Below are positions 20,173 through 31,512 of a stretch of DNA of 64,000 nucleotides, piece after piece. How positions within the stretch are numbered: position 1 is the stretch's first letter; every line of letters starts with the position of its first letter. The DNA is taken from the NCBI GenBank assembly GCA_941918925.1, contig OW799233.1, positions 76,139,797 through 76,203,796 on the forward strand, in the 5' to 3' direction. The position numbers and the translations under genes were made by a program. Source of the stretch: Phyto melanocephala (lineage: Eukaryota > Arthropoda > Insecta > Diptera > Rhinophoridae). Under the pieces are notes generated by a model. That model did no database searches. It was given only the letters and a program-made list of their open reading frames with translations, and had not been told where the DNA came from.

Positions 20173-21013
20173 ACGAATAGTTTTGACGTGTGAGATCACG
20201 ATTCGGTTTAACATGTTCAGCTACGAATTGCTCCAAAATAGAGCACGGTCGAGAATTAGTCCCGATTATTAACATCCAGAGGTAAACTTAAGGTTTATTC
20301 ATCGTCTATTTTGAAATGTAGCAGAGAATAAAGTGTTTTGATGAGTCCAGTTTGTTTTAGATAACAATCTGTTTGTCATCATTCATAAAAATTTAACAAC
20401 AATAAGTAACTTAAGACTCCGTAAGTCTTATTAATTCAGTTGTGGAGTTATAATTGCGACGGATTTTTAAGTTATGGGTAAGAGTAAAGTGAATTGAGTC
20501 CATACATATTTTATTGTGAGAAAAGTTTTTAATCACCACATCGATACCTTTCTTAGCACTTACATATGTATAATTTAATTTAATTCCAAAACCATTATTG
20601 TAATTAATTTAAAATATTTCGATTCTCTTGAAGATATGTGAACCGCATAATCTCACTTACGTGATATACTGTATATTAATTTGATTTACCATATTATTAT
20701 TTGATTTACTATATTATTTGACTATATTATTAACCTGATTTACTATATAATTACTTGATTTACCTAATATTACCTGATTTACACCATTATTAACTGATTT
20801 ACAGGCATATAGATTACGAAATTCGTCAGTAGTACTTGATTTGTTAATACTGCTTGTTAAAATTTCATTGAATCCCTATTCGCTTTGGGAAGTTTAGATA
20901 AGATAAGAAATTAAATCGGCATTTGATTAGTTTTACTACATCTTATAATTGAAATCTTACATAGATATAGGGAATAGTTTTATTTGTGTCAGAGGTAGTA
21001 AACCTAGTTCAAT
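20173..21013 (+). other. Leader of the decayed gypsy element
   Basis: Non-coding leader between the primer site and the Gag start. At 20681-20812 about six copies of a ~20-bp unit (TTGATTTACTATATTATTA and variants) form a degenerate tandem array. No gene is seen. Confidence 0.4.
20681..20812 (+). repeat. Degenerate ~20-bp tandem array in gypsy leader
   Basis: Repeated TTGATTTAC(C/T)ATATTATTA units with varying spacing, ending at CTGATTTACAGG. It lies inside the leader of the element, so it is probably part of that element rather than a later microsatellite. Confidence 0.5.
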
Positions 21014-22447
21014 ATGGTTGGTACACGGTCGAACAGTAGTGTAGATGTTCCTGTAGTTTCCACAGCGGTCACTGTGATGACTAATACTACTAGTACAACG
21101 TCAGCTATTAGTACTGGAGCTGTCCCAAGAAGAACAGATTTAAATAATAGAGGCTCAGAGATCAGAGGATTTGGACACGAGTGGAACAAGCGCATCAGCA
21201 AATAGTTCCATTATAACGCCGCCATATAGTAGTATGAGTGCGAGAGGCATAGTATATGATTACAGACAGAATAATGTTCCATTAAGACCCCCTTCTAATT
21301 TCATACCCCGTCGAGACACTACAAATAGAGAAGGAAATATCACTCATGCAGATTTAAGAAATTTGGAAGATCGTTTGTTAGACATGGTACCTAGAATTAT
21401 TCAACAGAGTTTACACACGCAGTCACAGAACCAAGCAACAAATGCACCTCAACCGACAAATAGCGGAATTTTCCCAGATTTAAGTCAACCACCCCCATTA
21501 CTTTCGAACCCGTCACAAAGCCACTTTCAAATACAACCAGGTAGCTTTCAATTCGGCTAACAACGCTATAAATGGATTTTCGATTCCACCTGACAATCAA
21601 AGCGCTTCGTTACCAATTGTACGAAGACAACAGACACCACTTAGTTCAAGTTTCCGTATAGACAAATTGGGCATAACCTTCGATGGTACAAATCGTACAA
21701 CCAGTATTGAAGATTTCGTTTTTCGTGTTGAAACTCTTCAAGCCGACTACGGTTGTGAATGGAAGGATGTACTCAAGTCATTTCACTACTTATTAAGCGG
21801 TCCAGAACTTGATTGGTTTTGGGATCATCGTCGATTCAACAACGTCTCCAGATGGAAAGAGTTCAAAATTGCCTTGAAAATTTCACAGATTTGACAGCGA
21901 CTTTGATATACAACGTAAAATTCTCGATAGACGACAACAACCTCAAGAAACTTTTGATAATTTTTAAAATGCAGTCATTCAACTTAGGATTCCGATTATA
22001 GAGAGAGATTTAGTCAGTATAATGAAGGTAAACCTTAGACCCTCCATGGCACAATTGTTATTTTCCGTGCTGGTCACTAGTTTAACACAGTTTGCGAAAG
22101 AATGTCGTCGAGCTGAAAACCTTTTGAATAGCCACCAAAGTTTTCAAAAAAGATTTTCTGCTAAAACGATACATGAATTAGAGTGTGAGTTACCCATAAC
22201 TGAAGATACTCCTGACGTAGATGCATTAGCCACCGGTCCCAGAAAACTTTTGTGTTGGAATTGTCGAGTTGAAGGACATACGTTCATGGAATGTGCAGAG
22301 GAGAGAGGAAATTTATTTTGTTATAAGTGTGGGCTAGAGAATACAGTAACCCCTAAATGTCCAGTTTGCCAGGGAAACCAACAGACGAACTTGCCTCGGA
22401 TTGGAATGGAGACACGTTCAAGGATACCATATCCCAAGCCACAGTAA
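21014..22447 (+). pseudogene. gag: gag of decayed tRNA-Lys gypsy element
   Basis: The ATG at 21014 starts MVGTRSNSSVDVPVV. The frame shifts near 21190, 21560, 21890 and 22020, so the protein survives only in pieces. Recognisable blocks are a Ser/Thr/Pro-rich N-terminus, LRNLEDRLLDMVPRIIQQSL, a capsid-like FDGTNRTTSIEDFVFRVETL..LLSGPELDWFW, and two zinc-knuckle-like motifs, CWNCRVEGHTFMEC and CYKCGLENTVTPKC. Double knuckles fit the Osvaldo/BEL-like end of insect retroelements, but the downstream order is gypsy. It is clearly dead. Confidence 0.65.
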
Positions 22448-22889
22448 AATATATACATACAAATAGATCGGAAATGACACCAATACAAATCTTGCAAAAC
22501 GATAGCCAACAAAAACATTCGGCAAAAATGTGCCAACTAAAACCATTACATATAAGGAGAAAAGAATATGAACAAGCCAGAGAACGAGTTTTCGGACCAA
22601 GTACCAGGATTCTTAAAACACGCAACAGGTACAAAGAACGAAAACGTGTTAGATTCGAGATCGCCACCGCAAGTATTTATGAAGGACCAGACAACCGGAT
22701 ATACACTACCATCAACATTAACGACCATCAGAAGGATTATTAGACAGTGGAGCATCAGTAACTGTACTGGGTAAAGATTGTTTAGACTTCATCGAAAAAG
22801 CCAAGTTAGTCATATATCCATATTCGTCGGAGGTAAGAACAGCGGACGGAATATTGAATCCAATTATTGGTCGAGTAAGAGTTGACATC

Positions 22890-23568
22890 GGGGGGGTGCT
22901 TTAATACCATGTGAGATAAGGCCATGATGGCTTTATCTCTCATTCAATAGAGAGATAAAACCTTTTTTATTTTTTTTTAATTTGAATGAGAGGTAAAGCC
23001 ATCATGGCCTTATCTCACATTAGCAATATAAGAAAATGGCTTTATCTCTCATTTCAGTTTTGAAGAACTTTTGCATTTTACATTGATTAATACTTTTCTT
23101 ATTTTTATAATTAATTAATTTTTATTCTTGTGACGCACGCAGGAAAACTTTATTCAGCGAAGCCACCTGCCGCGTCCAACTGGAGGAGAAAACCCGTAAG
23201 CACGGCCGCAGGCCGCCACGCGGAAAAACTTTAGTATGCGAGGCCAGATTTCAATACTTAACTTTAGTGTCTCCGAGAAGACATTTCAGAATATTGTTAT
23301 AATTATTTTTATAATTAATTAATTTTTATTCTTGTGACGCACGCAGGAAAACTTTATTCAGTGAAGCCACCTGCCGCGTCCAACTGGAGGAGAAAACCCG
23401 TAAGCACGGCCGCAAAAAAATATGGCTTTATCTCCCATTTCGCAAAATTTAAAATATGACCTTACCTCTCAATGATTGGGCAATAAGGCCATTATGGCTT
23501 TATCTCCCATTCAATTGAGCATTAAAGCCATCATGGCCTTATCTCACATGGTATTAAAGCACCCCCCC
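22890..23568. mobile_element. Mutator-like MITE with 9-bp target duplication
   Basis: Exact flanking duplication GTTGACATC at 22881-22889 and 23569-23577. The ends start GGGGGGGTGCTTTAATACCA and are perfect inverted repeats for about 46 bp. A 9-bp duplication and G-initial long TIRs are MULE traits. At 679 bp it has no coding capacity. It is inserted in the protease of the decayed gypsy. Subterminal DNA repeats GGCTTTATCTCYCATT in both orientations many times. A 110-bp internal direct duplication (23101-23210, 23305-23414) is G+C-richer than its surroundings. Confidence 0.8.
23101..23414 (+). repeat. 110-bp direct duplication inside the MITE
   Basis: The two units, 23101-23210 and 23305-23414, differ at one base by eye (TTCAGCGAAG versus TTCAGTGAAG). 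Both contain TTGTGACGCACGCAGG and CCAACTGGAGGAGAAAAC. The near-identity suggests a recent tandem duplication or capture. Confidence 0.75.
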
Positions 23569-24073
23569 GTTGACATCACTTTTAGAAAGCCGACAAATGC
23601 CATCGATTTTTTTTTAGCACCGACGCTTAAATTACCTCTTTATTTAGGTGTAGATTTTATGAAGGCGTTTAGCTTAATCAGATTCGAAATAGATAGCATC
23701 GATTCTAATGCAGAGGATATAAACAATAGTTCGTTTCCGAAAATGCACAGTTATAGATTCATTCCCTTGTTTTACACGCAAAGGCTTAGGCAAAACGTCG
23801 CTAGAAATTCATCGTATAGATACCGGAGAGGCAGTTCCAGTTAAGCAGAAGCATTACCCCGTATCCCCAGCGGTCCAAAAATTGATGTATGGTGAGTTGG
23901 ATAGGATGTTATCCCTGGGAGTTATCGAGCCAAGCGAAAGCCCGTGGAATAATCGAATAACAGTAGTACTGAAGGGAGATAAGGTTAGAATTTGTTTGGA
24001 TGCTAGGCGACTAAATGACTTGACCATTAAGGACGCCTATCCACTGCCACACATATTGCCACTGCCACACGTA

Positions 24074-25497
24074 TTGAAAATCAGAAACATTGGTTCATAA
24101 ACAACTGAGATATGAGCAAAAACCCACGACCACCTCGATATAATAAAATTTGCTACGTATATCCCCCTAGGCAATATCATTACTGTGCCAAAAAATTAAG
24201 GTGCCACGCCCACTTTTACGCCCACCTCCCATATAACGTTTAACCTACAATTCATATAATTTCTCTATTAATAAAGATTTTGGAATAATAAAGGGCTAAA
24301 TTGAAACATCTAAGTTGTACTCATTCGCAAAAATAACTTTGACACGCCTACTATAACGCCCACTTTTCACGTTATTTACCGTTAATGAAATTTAAAAGCT
24401 CATAAAACCGCCAAAATTAGAGGTATGATGATAAAATTTGCTACGTATATCCCCCTAGGCAATATCATGACTGTGCCAAAAAATTAAGGTGCCACGCCCA
24501 CTTTAACGCCTACCTCCCATATAACGGTTTATCTTAAATTCATGTAATTTCTCTATTGACAAAGTTTTTGGGAAAATAAAGGAATATATTGAAATATCTA
24601 AGTTGTATTTATTAGCAGAAACTTTATTGACACTCCTACTTTAACGCCCACTTTTACTAAAAGACAACATTTACATAAGCATTTTAGTAGCATATCGAAG
24701 TTATAAAGGGTGGTTAAATTTGAAGGACCGATGTTGAATTTAAATAAAACACAAATTATTTAGGATATTATTATTATTTCTTTTTGTAATTATAATATTT
24801 GTATGGTTCAATTATGTATTTAACAAAATATCGGCCAAATGCCCCCCCCCCCCCCAATCCATGGCACCACTCCTCTATCTGATGGTCCAAATTTTCAATG
24901 ACAATGTTGATGCTCAATTGTTGGGCATGATGATGAGTCGAGGTTGACTGCTCTTTTGCCACACTATCGCAAAAACCATCAGTGGTTCCCATTCAACGCA
25001 CTGAGAAGGCATTCACAGATTTTCTAAAATATTTTACAGACCTGTTTTGCAGAAATTTAAATATTTGTTACAATTCTCCCGATTGTGGACGAATTTGAAT
25101 GATTATGTTGATCAAAAGAATTACGAAGTGCACAAAATGCATTTTGATTTGAACGCCCATTTTTATAAAAAACCTGAATAACTTTAAAGCGTTGCTCATT
25201 TGCGTATCTTTCCACGGATCAAACGGAGTAAGTTGAGATTAAGTGAGTGAGTAAGTTTGATATTGAGAAATGTCAAGTGAAATGCAGAAAACAAATTTAA
25301 AGACTAGGTGTAGTTCACCTTCAACATGGGCCCTTAAAATTTAACTACCCTCTACAAAGAAAGTGATACATGTTTTATTATAAAGAGATTTTTCCATAAT
25401 GATTAACAAAATAATAAATATTGTGCTTTAAATGTACACAAAATTGGTGGTGGGTATAAAAGATTCGGCACAGCCGAATATAGTGCTCTTACTTGTT
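24074..25497 (-). mobile_element. Chimeric INE-1-like repeat (B module joined to family A interior), copy 2
   Basis: Read on the minus strand it starts AACAAGTAAGAGCACTATAT (25497) and follows family A, including the mariner insertion at 24706-25352. Near 24139 it switches to a family B segment (GAAAATCAGAAACATTGG..CCCACGACCACCTCG), then ends against the gypsy RT without the usual terminal hairpin. The A-B switch shows module exchange between families. Confidence 0.65.
24706..25352 (-). mobile_element. Tc1/mariner-type remnant in family A copy 2
   Basis: Same element and same target position as 401-1041, here with TA on both flanks (24704-24705 and 25353-25354) and TIR AAGGGTGGTTAAAT / GAGGGTAGTTAAATTTTAA. 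The broken HTH transposase remnant is present on the minus strand. A C14 tract near 24842 matches the G tract of copy 1. Confidence 0.7.
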
Positions 25498-25859
25498 GTA
25501 TTATTACGTTTGTAAACATAGAGTCTTAAAATTAATGTTTTTTAACCCGAATTCTAACTCCAAGTGTTCTGGACGACAAAAAATTCTCATTTTTATGGCA
25601 TTTTCTTTGCAGTTTTTATATTTTGTATACATACATAGAATTCTGAAAGTAGGTACTAATTATCCAAGTTAACTTTGAAGATTATAGTGAAGGACAAAAT
25701 GTTATTTTTATAGTCATTTTTACATATCGTGAATTTAAAATATCCTCACTGTAATTTTTGTCTAACTAAAATGAATCAGAGAAACAAATTTTCATAATTT
25801 TAACCAGAACACATTTAGCAATTAAAGAAGAACTGCGCTATCGAAGTAGTATACATATA
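25498..25859. other. No feature seen
   Basis: A/T-rich sequence between family A and the Tigger remnant. There are no ORFs of interest and no matches elsewhere in the window by eye. Confidence 0.3.
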
Positions 25860-27162
25860 CAGTCAAATCTCGATATTTTGAAATTCAAGGGACCAGAGAA
25901 AAAGTTCAAATTATCAAGTTTTCATATTAACAAGATTTCATATTATCAAGAGGGAGATAGAAAAAAATTCAAATTAACAAAAGTTTAATTTAAATTTCAG
26001 ATTTTTTATTTTTAACTAGTACTAAATTATAATGAAAAAAGTCCGTATTTTTTTTTTCTTAGTGAACGAATTAAATCTGTCTTTGTCCAATGAGAGCGTA
26101 GGAGCGTTATGTAGTTAGACTTGTCATTGCTTCACTAAATGAAACTGTAGCTTGTGGCTGCTCATCATCGTCTGCTTCATCTTCTTCACCCAAAAAATTC
26201 ATCCTGGATGAGGGTGCGTAACTTCCGGTGAATATGGTAATTGAGCTGAAAACTTTTGCGTAAAACCTCACTTCCTGAAGCAGTTATAAACGGTAGCAGA
26301 ATGTTTTGGTCTCTGCACTGACGAATCCATTCTATCAAGCATTTCTCAAGATAAGGAAATTGAGCCGTACGTGACCGTTTTCTACCTCAACTTAAGGTTG
26401 ATTCGGTGATGCGATTTCTGTTTTTCAAAATCATGGTTAATGTTGATGGCAAAATCCCGAATTTTTGAGCAACATCTTTAACTGTCCATTATCTGCAGCC
26501 TCAATCACAAGTTGTTTTTCTTTAATGGAAAGGCGCTTGTTTTCATTTAATTAAAACCACAAACGTTTGAAAGAAAGGCACAAGACTACTTACTATTATC
26601 CAGTACGCGAAATACTGGCCACACAATTGTTAATTCGTCAAAAAACAAACAAAAAAAAAAAAAAAAGAAATAACTGTTACATTTGCAAAAGATTTTTGCA
26701 AAAGATTTTTGTTCTAAGTAGATGTTGACGTTGTGGCATAGAAACAAAATCAATTTTATTTTTGTTTATTTTTCAAAAACAGAAACAAATTCAAATTATA
26801 GAGCGTAGGAAAATCAAGCTTCAAATTATAAAACGTCGATGGACAAGACAAAATTTTTAAAGAGTAACGCATATGTATAAACTAAAATAAATGATTTTTA
26901 TTTTCTTTTTTTTACATGCATATGTATGCTGTATAATACACAGCATTTTAAAATAATTCAAATTATAGAGCATAGAGCCAAAAAGTTCAAGATATAGCGC
27001 GTCGGCGATAAATATGCCATTTAAATAATTTCATATTATCGAGGGGACTAAATTACAAAGGTTTTTTTTCAATTTATTGAATGTTTTTCAAGGGACCTGG
27101 AAAACAGTTCAAATTATTGCGAGATTCAAATTAACGAGTTTCAAATTACCAAGAGTCGACTG
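25860..27162 (-). mobile_element. Tigger/pogo-like DNA transposon remnant
   Basis: Ends are CAGTCAAATCTCGATATTTT and its inverted partner CAGTCGACTCTTGGTAATTT, flanked by TA on each side (25858-25859 and 27163-27164). Many subterminal copies of TTCAAATTA / TAATTTGAA lie inside. At 1.3 kb it keeps only the N-terminal part of a transposase on the minus strand. It belongs to the Tc1/mariner superfamily, pogo/Tigger group. Confidence 0.75.
26150..26560 (-). pseudogene. Tigger-type transposase N-terminal fossil
   Basis: Minus strand from about 26556: NKRLSIKEKQLVIEAADNG, the first helix-turn-helix of CENP-B/Tigger-type transposases. A frameshifted stretch follows with DFEKQKSHHRI and LDRMDSSVQRPKHSATV in shifting frames, then an acidic EEDEADDDEQ-type tail near 26170. 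Several stops and frameshifts are present and the DDE domain is absent. It would have bound the TIRs. Confidence 0.6.
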
Positions 27163-27301
27163 TAGTATACATATATTTATATATGAATTACTTATTATTT
27201 CACATTTATATTATAGATTTATGTATTTGAAATTCATTTTCAGAAAATTTTTAAAATGAAATAAATTTAAAACTCATAAAAAAAATATAAATATCAAATT
27301 A

Positions 27302-27705
27302 CACTGCTCTACAAAAAATCATTTTTTGTCTTCCCGTTAATTAGAACTATGTGGACTATATGGATTTTTATACGCTGAACGTTGTTGGTTTATTTTCATC
27401 AGATCGGAATATTTTTTTATGGGCGTGGCAAATTTTTTCCCCTTAATTAATCAGGTACGGCCACATATTTCATCCTAACTCGAGAATCAATCATCCGATT
27501 TTTAAAAATAAAACACCAGAAAATGTGTAACAAAATTATATTTATTTTAGTCGAAAAAAATATAAAGCAAATATTCAACATTTTAAACTTTTTTCTGAGA
27601 GCTACTTGTCTCAGAAATAAAAAAAAGCCAAAAACCAAAAAATCTGTTAAAAAATGTAGATTTTATTGTCAATTTACCGCAGGTACTCAATATTGTAATG
27701 CAACC
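27302..27705. repeat. Left inverted arm of the CACTG element
   Basis: It pairs with 29430-29938. The best-conserved part is 27500-27545 against 29705-29750 (AACACCAGAAAATGTGTAAC). The small reading frame here is a by-product of the repeat. Confidence 0.55.
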
Positions 27706-28023
27706 AGCCTTGCACATGATATATGTAACATTTCGTTAGGTGAGCAGGTAATGGAACTAAAGTACAACGGTGTTTTGCATAGTTCTTGGAATTAAAATTA
27801 AAACCAGTATTTTTCAAGTACCTGTGATTTAAAATTAAAAACATTAGTGTAGATTCTAGTATTTATTGTATGTATAGAAGCTGATGGACAATAAGTGAGT
27901 CACTTTTAATTTGAATATCGTGCGGTTAAAATCGGCAACAGTAAATAGATCTTATAGTGTACTTTGCTATTGTGTAAAGAAATAAAGCAATTAAAGAATC
28001 CACAAGTGCTTTCATATTACAAA

Positions 28024-29128
28024 ATGTCAAGGACTTGTAACAAATCTCCAAATTTATTTTGTTACGTATGTGGCGATCTAACTTTAAGAACTCAACGGGA
28101 GACAATATCTTCCAAGATTAAAGATGCTTATCGCCGTTATTTTGGGTTTCCTATCGATGATAGAGATAAAAATTGGCCGCCATTAATGTGTTGTAGTAGC
28201 TGTGCAAGTTCTTTAAGAGGTTGTGTAAAAGGAAGTCATAAGTCTTTGCCGTTTATGAAGCCAGCGATTTGGATTGAACCATAAAATCATCAAAATGATT
28301 GCTTATTTTGCAATACTAAAACACGTGGGTTTACGAAAAAAACCAAAAATAAAATTACATATCCAAATACGTCAAACGACCAGTTTACCAGTTTACAAGT
28401 AAATTTTTACCTTCATTGCCTCCTACAGAGGATGAAGAAGATTGGCTTTCTGCAGCAACTGAATCCACTTACGCCAGCATGGGTGTTTCTTCGCTGATGG
28501 ACTTTTGCGACAACTGTGTTTCAGTCATAAATCTAAGGATTGGCGGCTTTTTATTGATTCATCCAAGACAAGTTTGAAAGCCGTTTTACTTCACAATGTC
28601 AACAAATTTCCATTGGTCCCACTCGCGTATGCAAGAAATATGAAAGAAAACTATCTCAGCATTAATATGAAACTACCAAAAAAATTTATATTCCCATTAC
28701 TCATGGAATGTGCAGATTTGAAAGTAGTAGCAATGTTAAATGGATTGCAAAGTGGATATACTAAGTTTTGTTGCTTCTTATGTGAATGAGATAGACGAGC
28801 GAATGAAAAACACTACAATGTTAAAATTTGGCCGAAAAGAGTAAATTTTATTCCACGAGAAAAAAATGTAGCAGAATAGTCTTTAAATCAAAAAGAAAAA
28901 ACTCTTCTGCCTCCACTTCATATAAAGCTAGGCCTAATGAAAAATTTTGTCAAAGCAATGAACAAGGATGGTGAAGGCTTTCTATACATTAAGACCAAAT
29001 TTCCTAGAATCAGAGATGCTAAGGTAAAAGAAGGCATATTTGTAGGTCCACAAATACGACAGCTTATGAAGGACGAGGTCTTTAGAACGAAATTGAATGA
29101 TGTGGATGAAAGGGCATGGACAGCTTAA
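28024..29128 (+). pseudogene. CMC-type transposase-like gene, nonsense-mutated
   Basis: The ATG at 28024 opens MSRTCNKSPNLFCYVCGDLT and a Cys-rich N-terminus (CYVCG, MCCSSCASSL) to a stop at 28284. The main body resumes in another frame at 28505: WRLFIDSSKTSLKAVLLHN, ADLKVVAMLNGLQSGYTKFC and CFLCE. A TGA follows where Trp is expected, then a second stop near 28877, then LPPLHIKLGLMKNFVKAM and GIFVGPQIRQLMKDE to 29128. The D..SLK.VLLHN and D.K....L.G.....C..C patterns resemble the DDE region of CACTA-type transposases. Related copies occur in many arthropod genomes. The superfamily call rests mainly on the element's ends. Confidence 0.55.
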
Positions 29129-29941
29129 GCTACTTTTTTATTTAACAATGTTTCCTAAATAAAAATTAATAATTATAAACAAAAGTTTATTTGTTATTTA
29201 AAAAAAAATAGGTTGTAAATATTTTAATTTTTTATTGTAATTTGAAGTTATCTACGGGTGACGACAGGGTGGGTGCTTTATGCGAGGCGTTGCTATAAAA
29301 TTACAATCCGCAAATTTGTTTGCTTATATTTGTTTTTGCTGTACGATAATAGATAGAAATAAATAGTTGCCTTTCATTGTTGCTACAAGGCGCTTTAGTG
29401 CGCCCACTCTGACGTTGTTTGCTGCATTACACATATTTGGTCAATATTGGGTACCTGCGGTAAATTGACAATAAAATCTACATTTTTTAACCGATTTTTC
29501 TAGTTTCTGATTTTTTAATTCTAAGGTAAGTAGCTCTCAGTAAAAAGTTTAAAATATTGAATATTTGCTTTATATTTGTTTTAATTCCATTTTTAAATTG
29601 AAAAATATTACGAACTTTGCACGAAAAACTTTTTTTCTCCATTAATTTTTGAATAGTTCCAAAACAAAAAGAGATAGAGAAAAATTTTATTCGATTTAAA
29701 TAAATACAATTTTGTTACACATTTTCTGGTGTTTTATTTTTGAAAAGCGGATGACTGCTTCTAGAGTTAGGATGAAGTACGTGTCCGTACCTGACTAATT
29801 TAAGGGAAAAAATTTGTCACGACCATAAAAAAATCCCGATCTGATGGAAAAAACCGATAACGGATTTGAGTTCAGCACATCAAAATCCATACAGTCCACA
29901 TAGTTTTATTTAATAAAGGATTTTGCTGCTGAGCAGTGTTA

Positions 29942-30340
29942 TTGTATATAGGTATGTGCATACCATATAAAATGCAGAACAACGTATCAAAATTTTTCAT
30001 AATTTTACAGGAGAAACTAAAAATGTTAACATAAAAAATGTTTTTGATATTGATTTTTGTTTGTTTAACATTGTCGAAGTAAGAAATACAAACTTTGCCT
30101 AGTAGACAAAAATTTATTCACACACTTGTTAAATTGTATGCAGCCAGAATATAAAAATACGCAAACGAAATTTGATACTTCTCAAGTGACTGACCGTGAA
30201 ACTGCGAACAAGCCGAGGTTTGCTGTTTTGGCCAGCGCGTGTGGGTAGTCAGTTTTAAGGCCTAACTATATTATACATATATATTATAAATCAACGAAAA
30301 GTCTGTCAAATGCTTAAGAAAATTTTTGAAGACTTGTCTT
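29942..30340. other. No feature seen
   Basis: A/T-rich unique-looking DNA between the CACTG element and a family B repeat. Confidence 0.3.
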
Positions 30341-31071
30341 TTTATACCCTTCACACAGTGAAAAAGGGTATATATAGGTTTGTCATTCCGTGTGAAATTT
30401 CTACAATTTTCATTTCCGACCCCATAAAGTATATATTTTCTGAAAGCTTATGAATAGAGGAGTCGATTAAGCCCTGACCGTCTGTCCGTCTGACCGTCTG
30501 TCCGTGTGTATGTTGAAATCAACTTTTTGAAGCCCCCCGACATAGGTTGGACCCGGGTAAGGTATTAAAATATCAGAAATATTCGGGAGTAGATCGGTAT
30601 TGAAAATCAGAAACATCGGTACATAAACAACTGAGATATGAGCAAAAACCCACGACCACCTCGATTTTCTTTTCATAAAAACAACATTACAACAACAACA
30701 TACATACATACAAACGTGTATACTGGTTAGAGAAAACGTGGCATCGAATCCCAGCTGAGGCAAAAAAATTTTTTTTTTTAATTTTTTTTTTATTTTTTAT
30801 TTAATATATTATATATATTTTTATTATTTTTTTTTATTTTTTTTTTTAAATTTTTTTTTATTTTTTTTTTGTTTTATATATATTATATATGTATATAATA
30901 ATTTTTTTTTTTTATTTTTTTTTTTAAATTTTTTTTTTTTAAATTTTTTTTTTATTTTTTTTTTTTTTGTTTTTTTTAACATACATACGTGAATTTACTG
31001 TTATTGCATGACTACACGTTGTGAAGGGTATATAAGATTCGGCACGGCCGAATATAGCGCTTTTACTTGTT
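30341..31071 (-). mobile_element. INE-1-like repeat, family B, copy 2
   Basis: A complete copy. On the minus strand it starts AACAAGTAAAAGCGCTATAT (31071) and ends with the GGGTATA..CACTGTGTGAAGGGTATAA hairpin (30341). It contains the CCGTCTGTCCGTCTGACC motif, a GGACCCGGG site and a T-rich low-complexity core at 30769-30978. It is nearly the same as 52282-52997 in the opposite orientation. Confidence 0.7.
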
Positions 31072-31512
31072 AAGCTTGTACTTTTTAAGCTTAAATACTT
31101 ACTATGATTAGTTGCAAATATTTGTACTTTTGCAAAAGCTGTTTTATTTCTGTATTTCCTAAATATATCGATATTGTCACAAAACTATTATTTAATGTGT
31201 AAAATTTAAAAATATTTTACCATAAACTATTAAATTTATAAATTTTTTCACTAATTTAAAAAACAAATGACAACATTAATAAAAAAAGTACTAAATAATG
31301 CAACAGTGTGTACAAATCAAATAAAAAGCAAATTTCGTAAGCAAAGTACGATTAGGGTATCAATTCTCGTTCTATGAAACTATCACCCCTTTCTGACTAG
31401 GCAAGTCACTTGCCTTTTGTCTTGTGTTTATAGACAAAAGAGGTATGGTCCGGTTAAGAGGAAGAAACTTGCGCACACTTGCCTGTACTCGGAAAGTACG
31501 AGCAAGTTTTTG

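Larger units (their letters stand above)
22680..24073 (+). pseudogene. pol: pol remnant (protease and RT fingers), split by a MITE
   Basis: The protease active site GLLDSGASVTVLG lies at about 22731. The frame runs to VRVDI at 22889, is interrupted by a 679-bp MITE, and resumes at 23578 with TFRKPTNAIDFFL and YLGVDFMKAF. RT begins after further frameshifts: MLSLGVIEPSESPWNN and VRICLDARRLNDLTIKDAYP. It stops at 24073, before the catalytic YxDD, against a family B/A repeat. RNase H and integrase are gone. Confidence 0.7.
27302..29938 (+). mobile_element. CACTG-ended (CMC-like) element with long inverted arms
   Basis: Termini CACTGCTC..GAGCAGTG are flanked by TTA on both sides (27299-27301, 29939-29941). 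CACTR ends with a 3-bp duplication are traits of the CACTA-Mirage-Chapaev superfamily. Inverted arms run about 400 bp (27302-27705) and 500 bp (29430-29938), sharing phrases such as TTACACATTTTCTGG and ACCTGCGGTAAATTGACA. A damaged gene lies between them. The right arm has roughly 100 bp not present in the left. Confidence 0.6.

Noticed and set aside
20000..20275. 91-codon minus-strand frame over the primer-binding site
   Set aside because: It overlaps LTR and primer site of a retroelement on the opposite strand. No homology is recognised.
24842..24855. C14 run as a sequencing error
   Set aside because: The matching G run occurs at the homologous position of copy 1, so it is a real slippage-prone tract, although its length may be unreliable.
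30769..30978. Long T-rich tract as a possible poly-A tail of a minus-strand retroelement
   Set aside because: It lies inside family B and is mirrored by the A-rich core of copy 4. It is element-internal low complexity.
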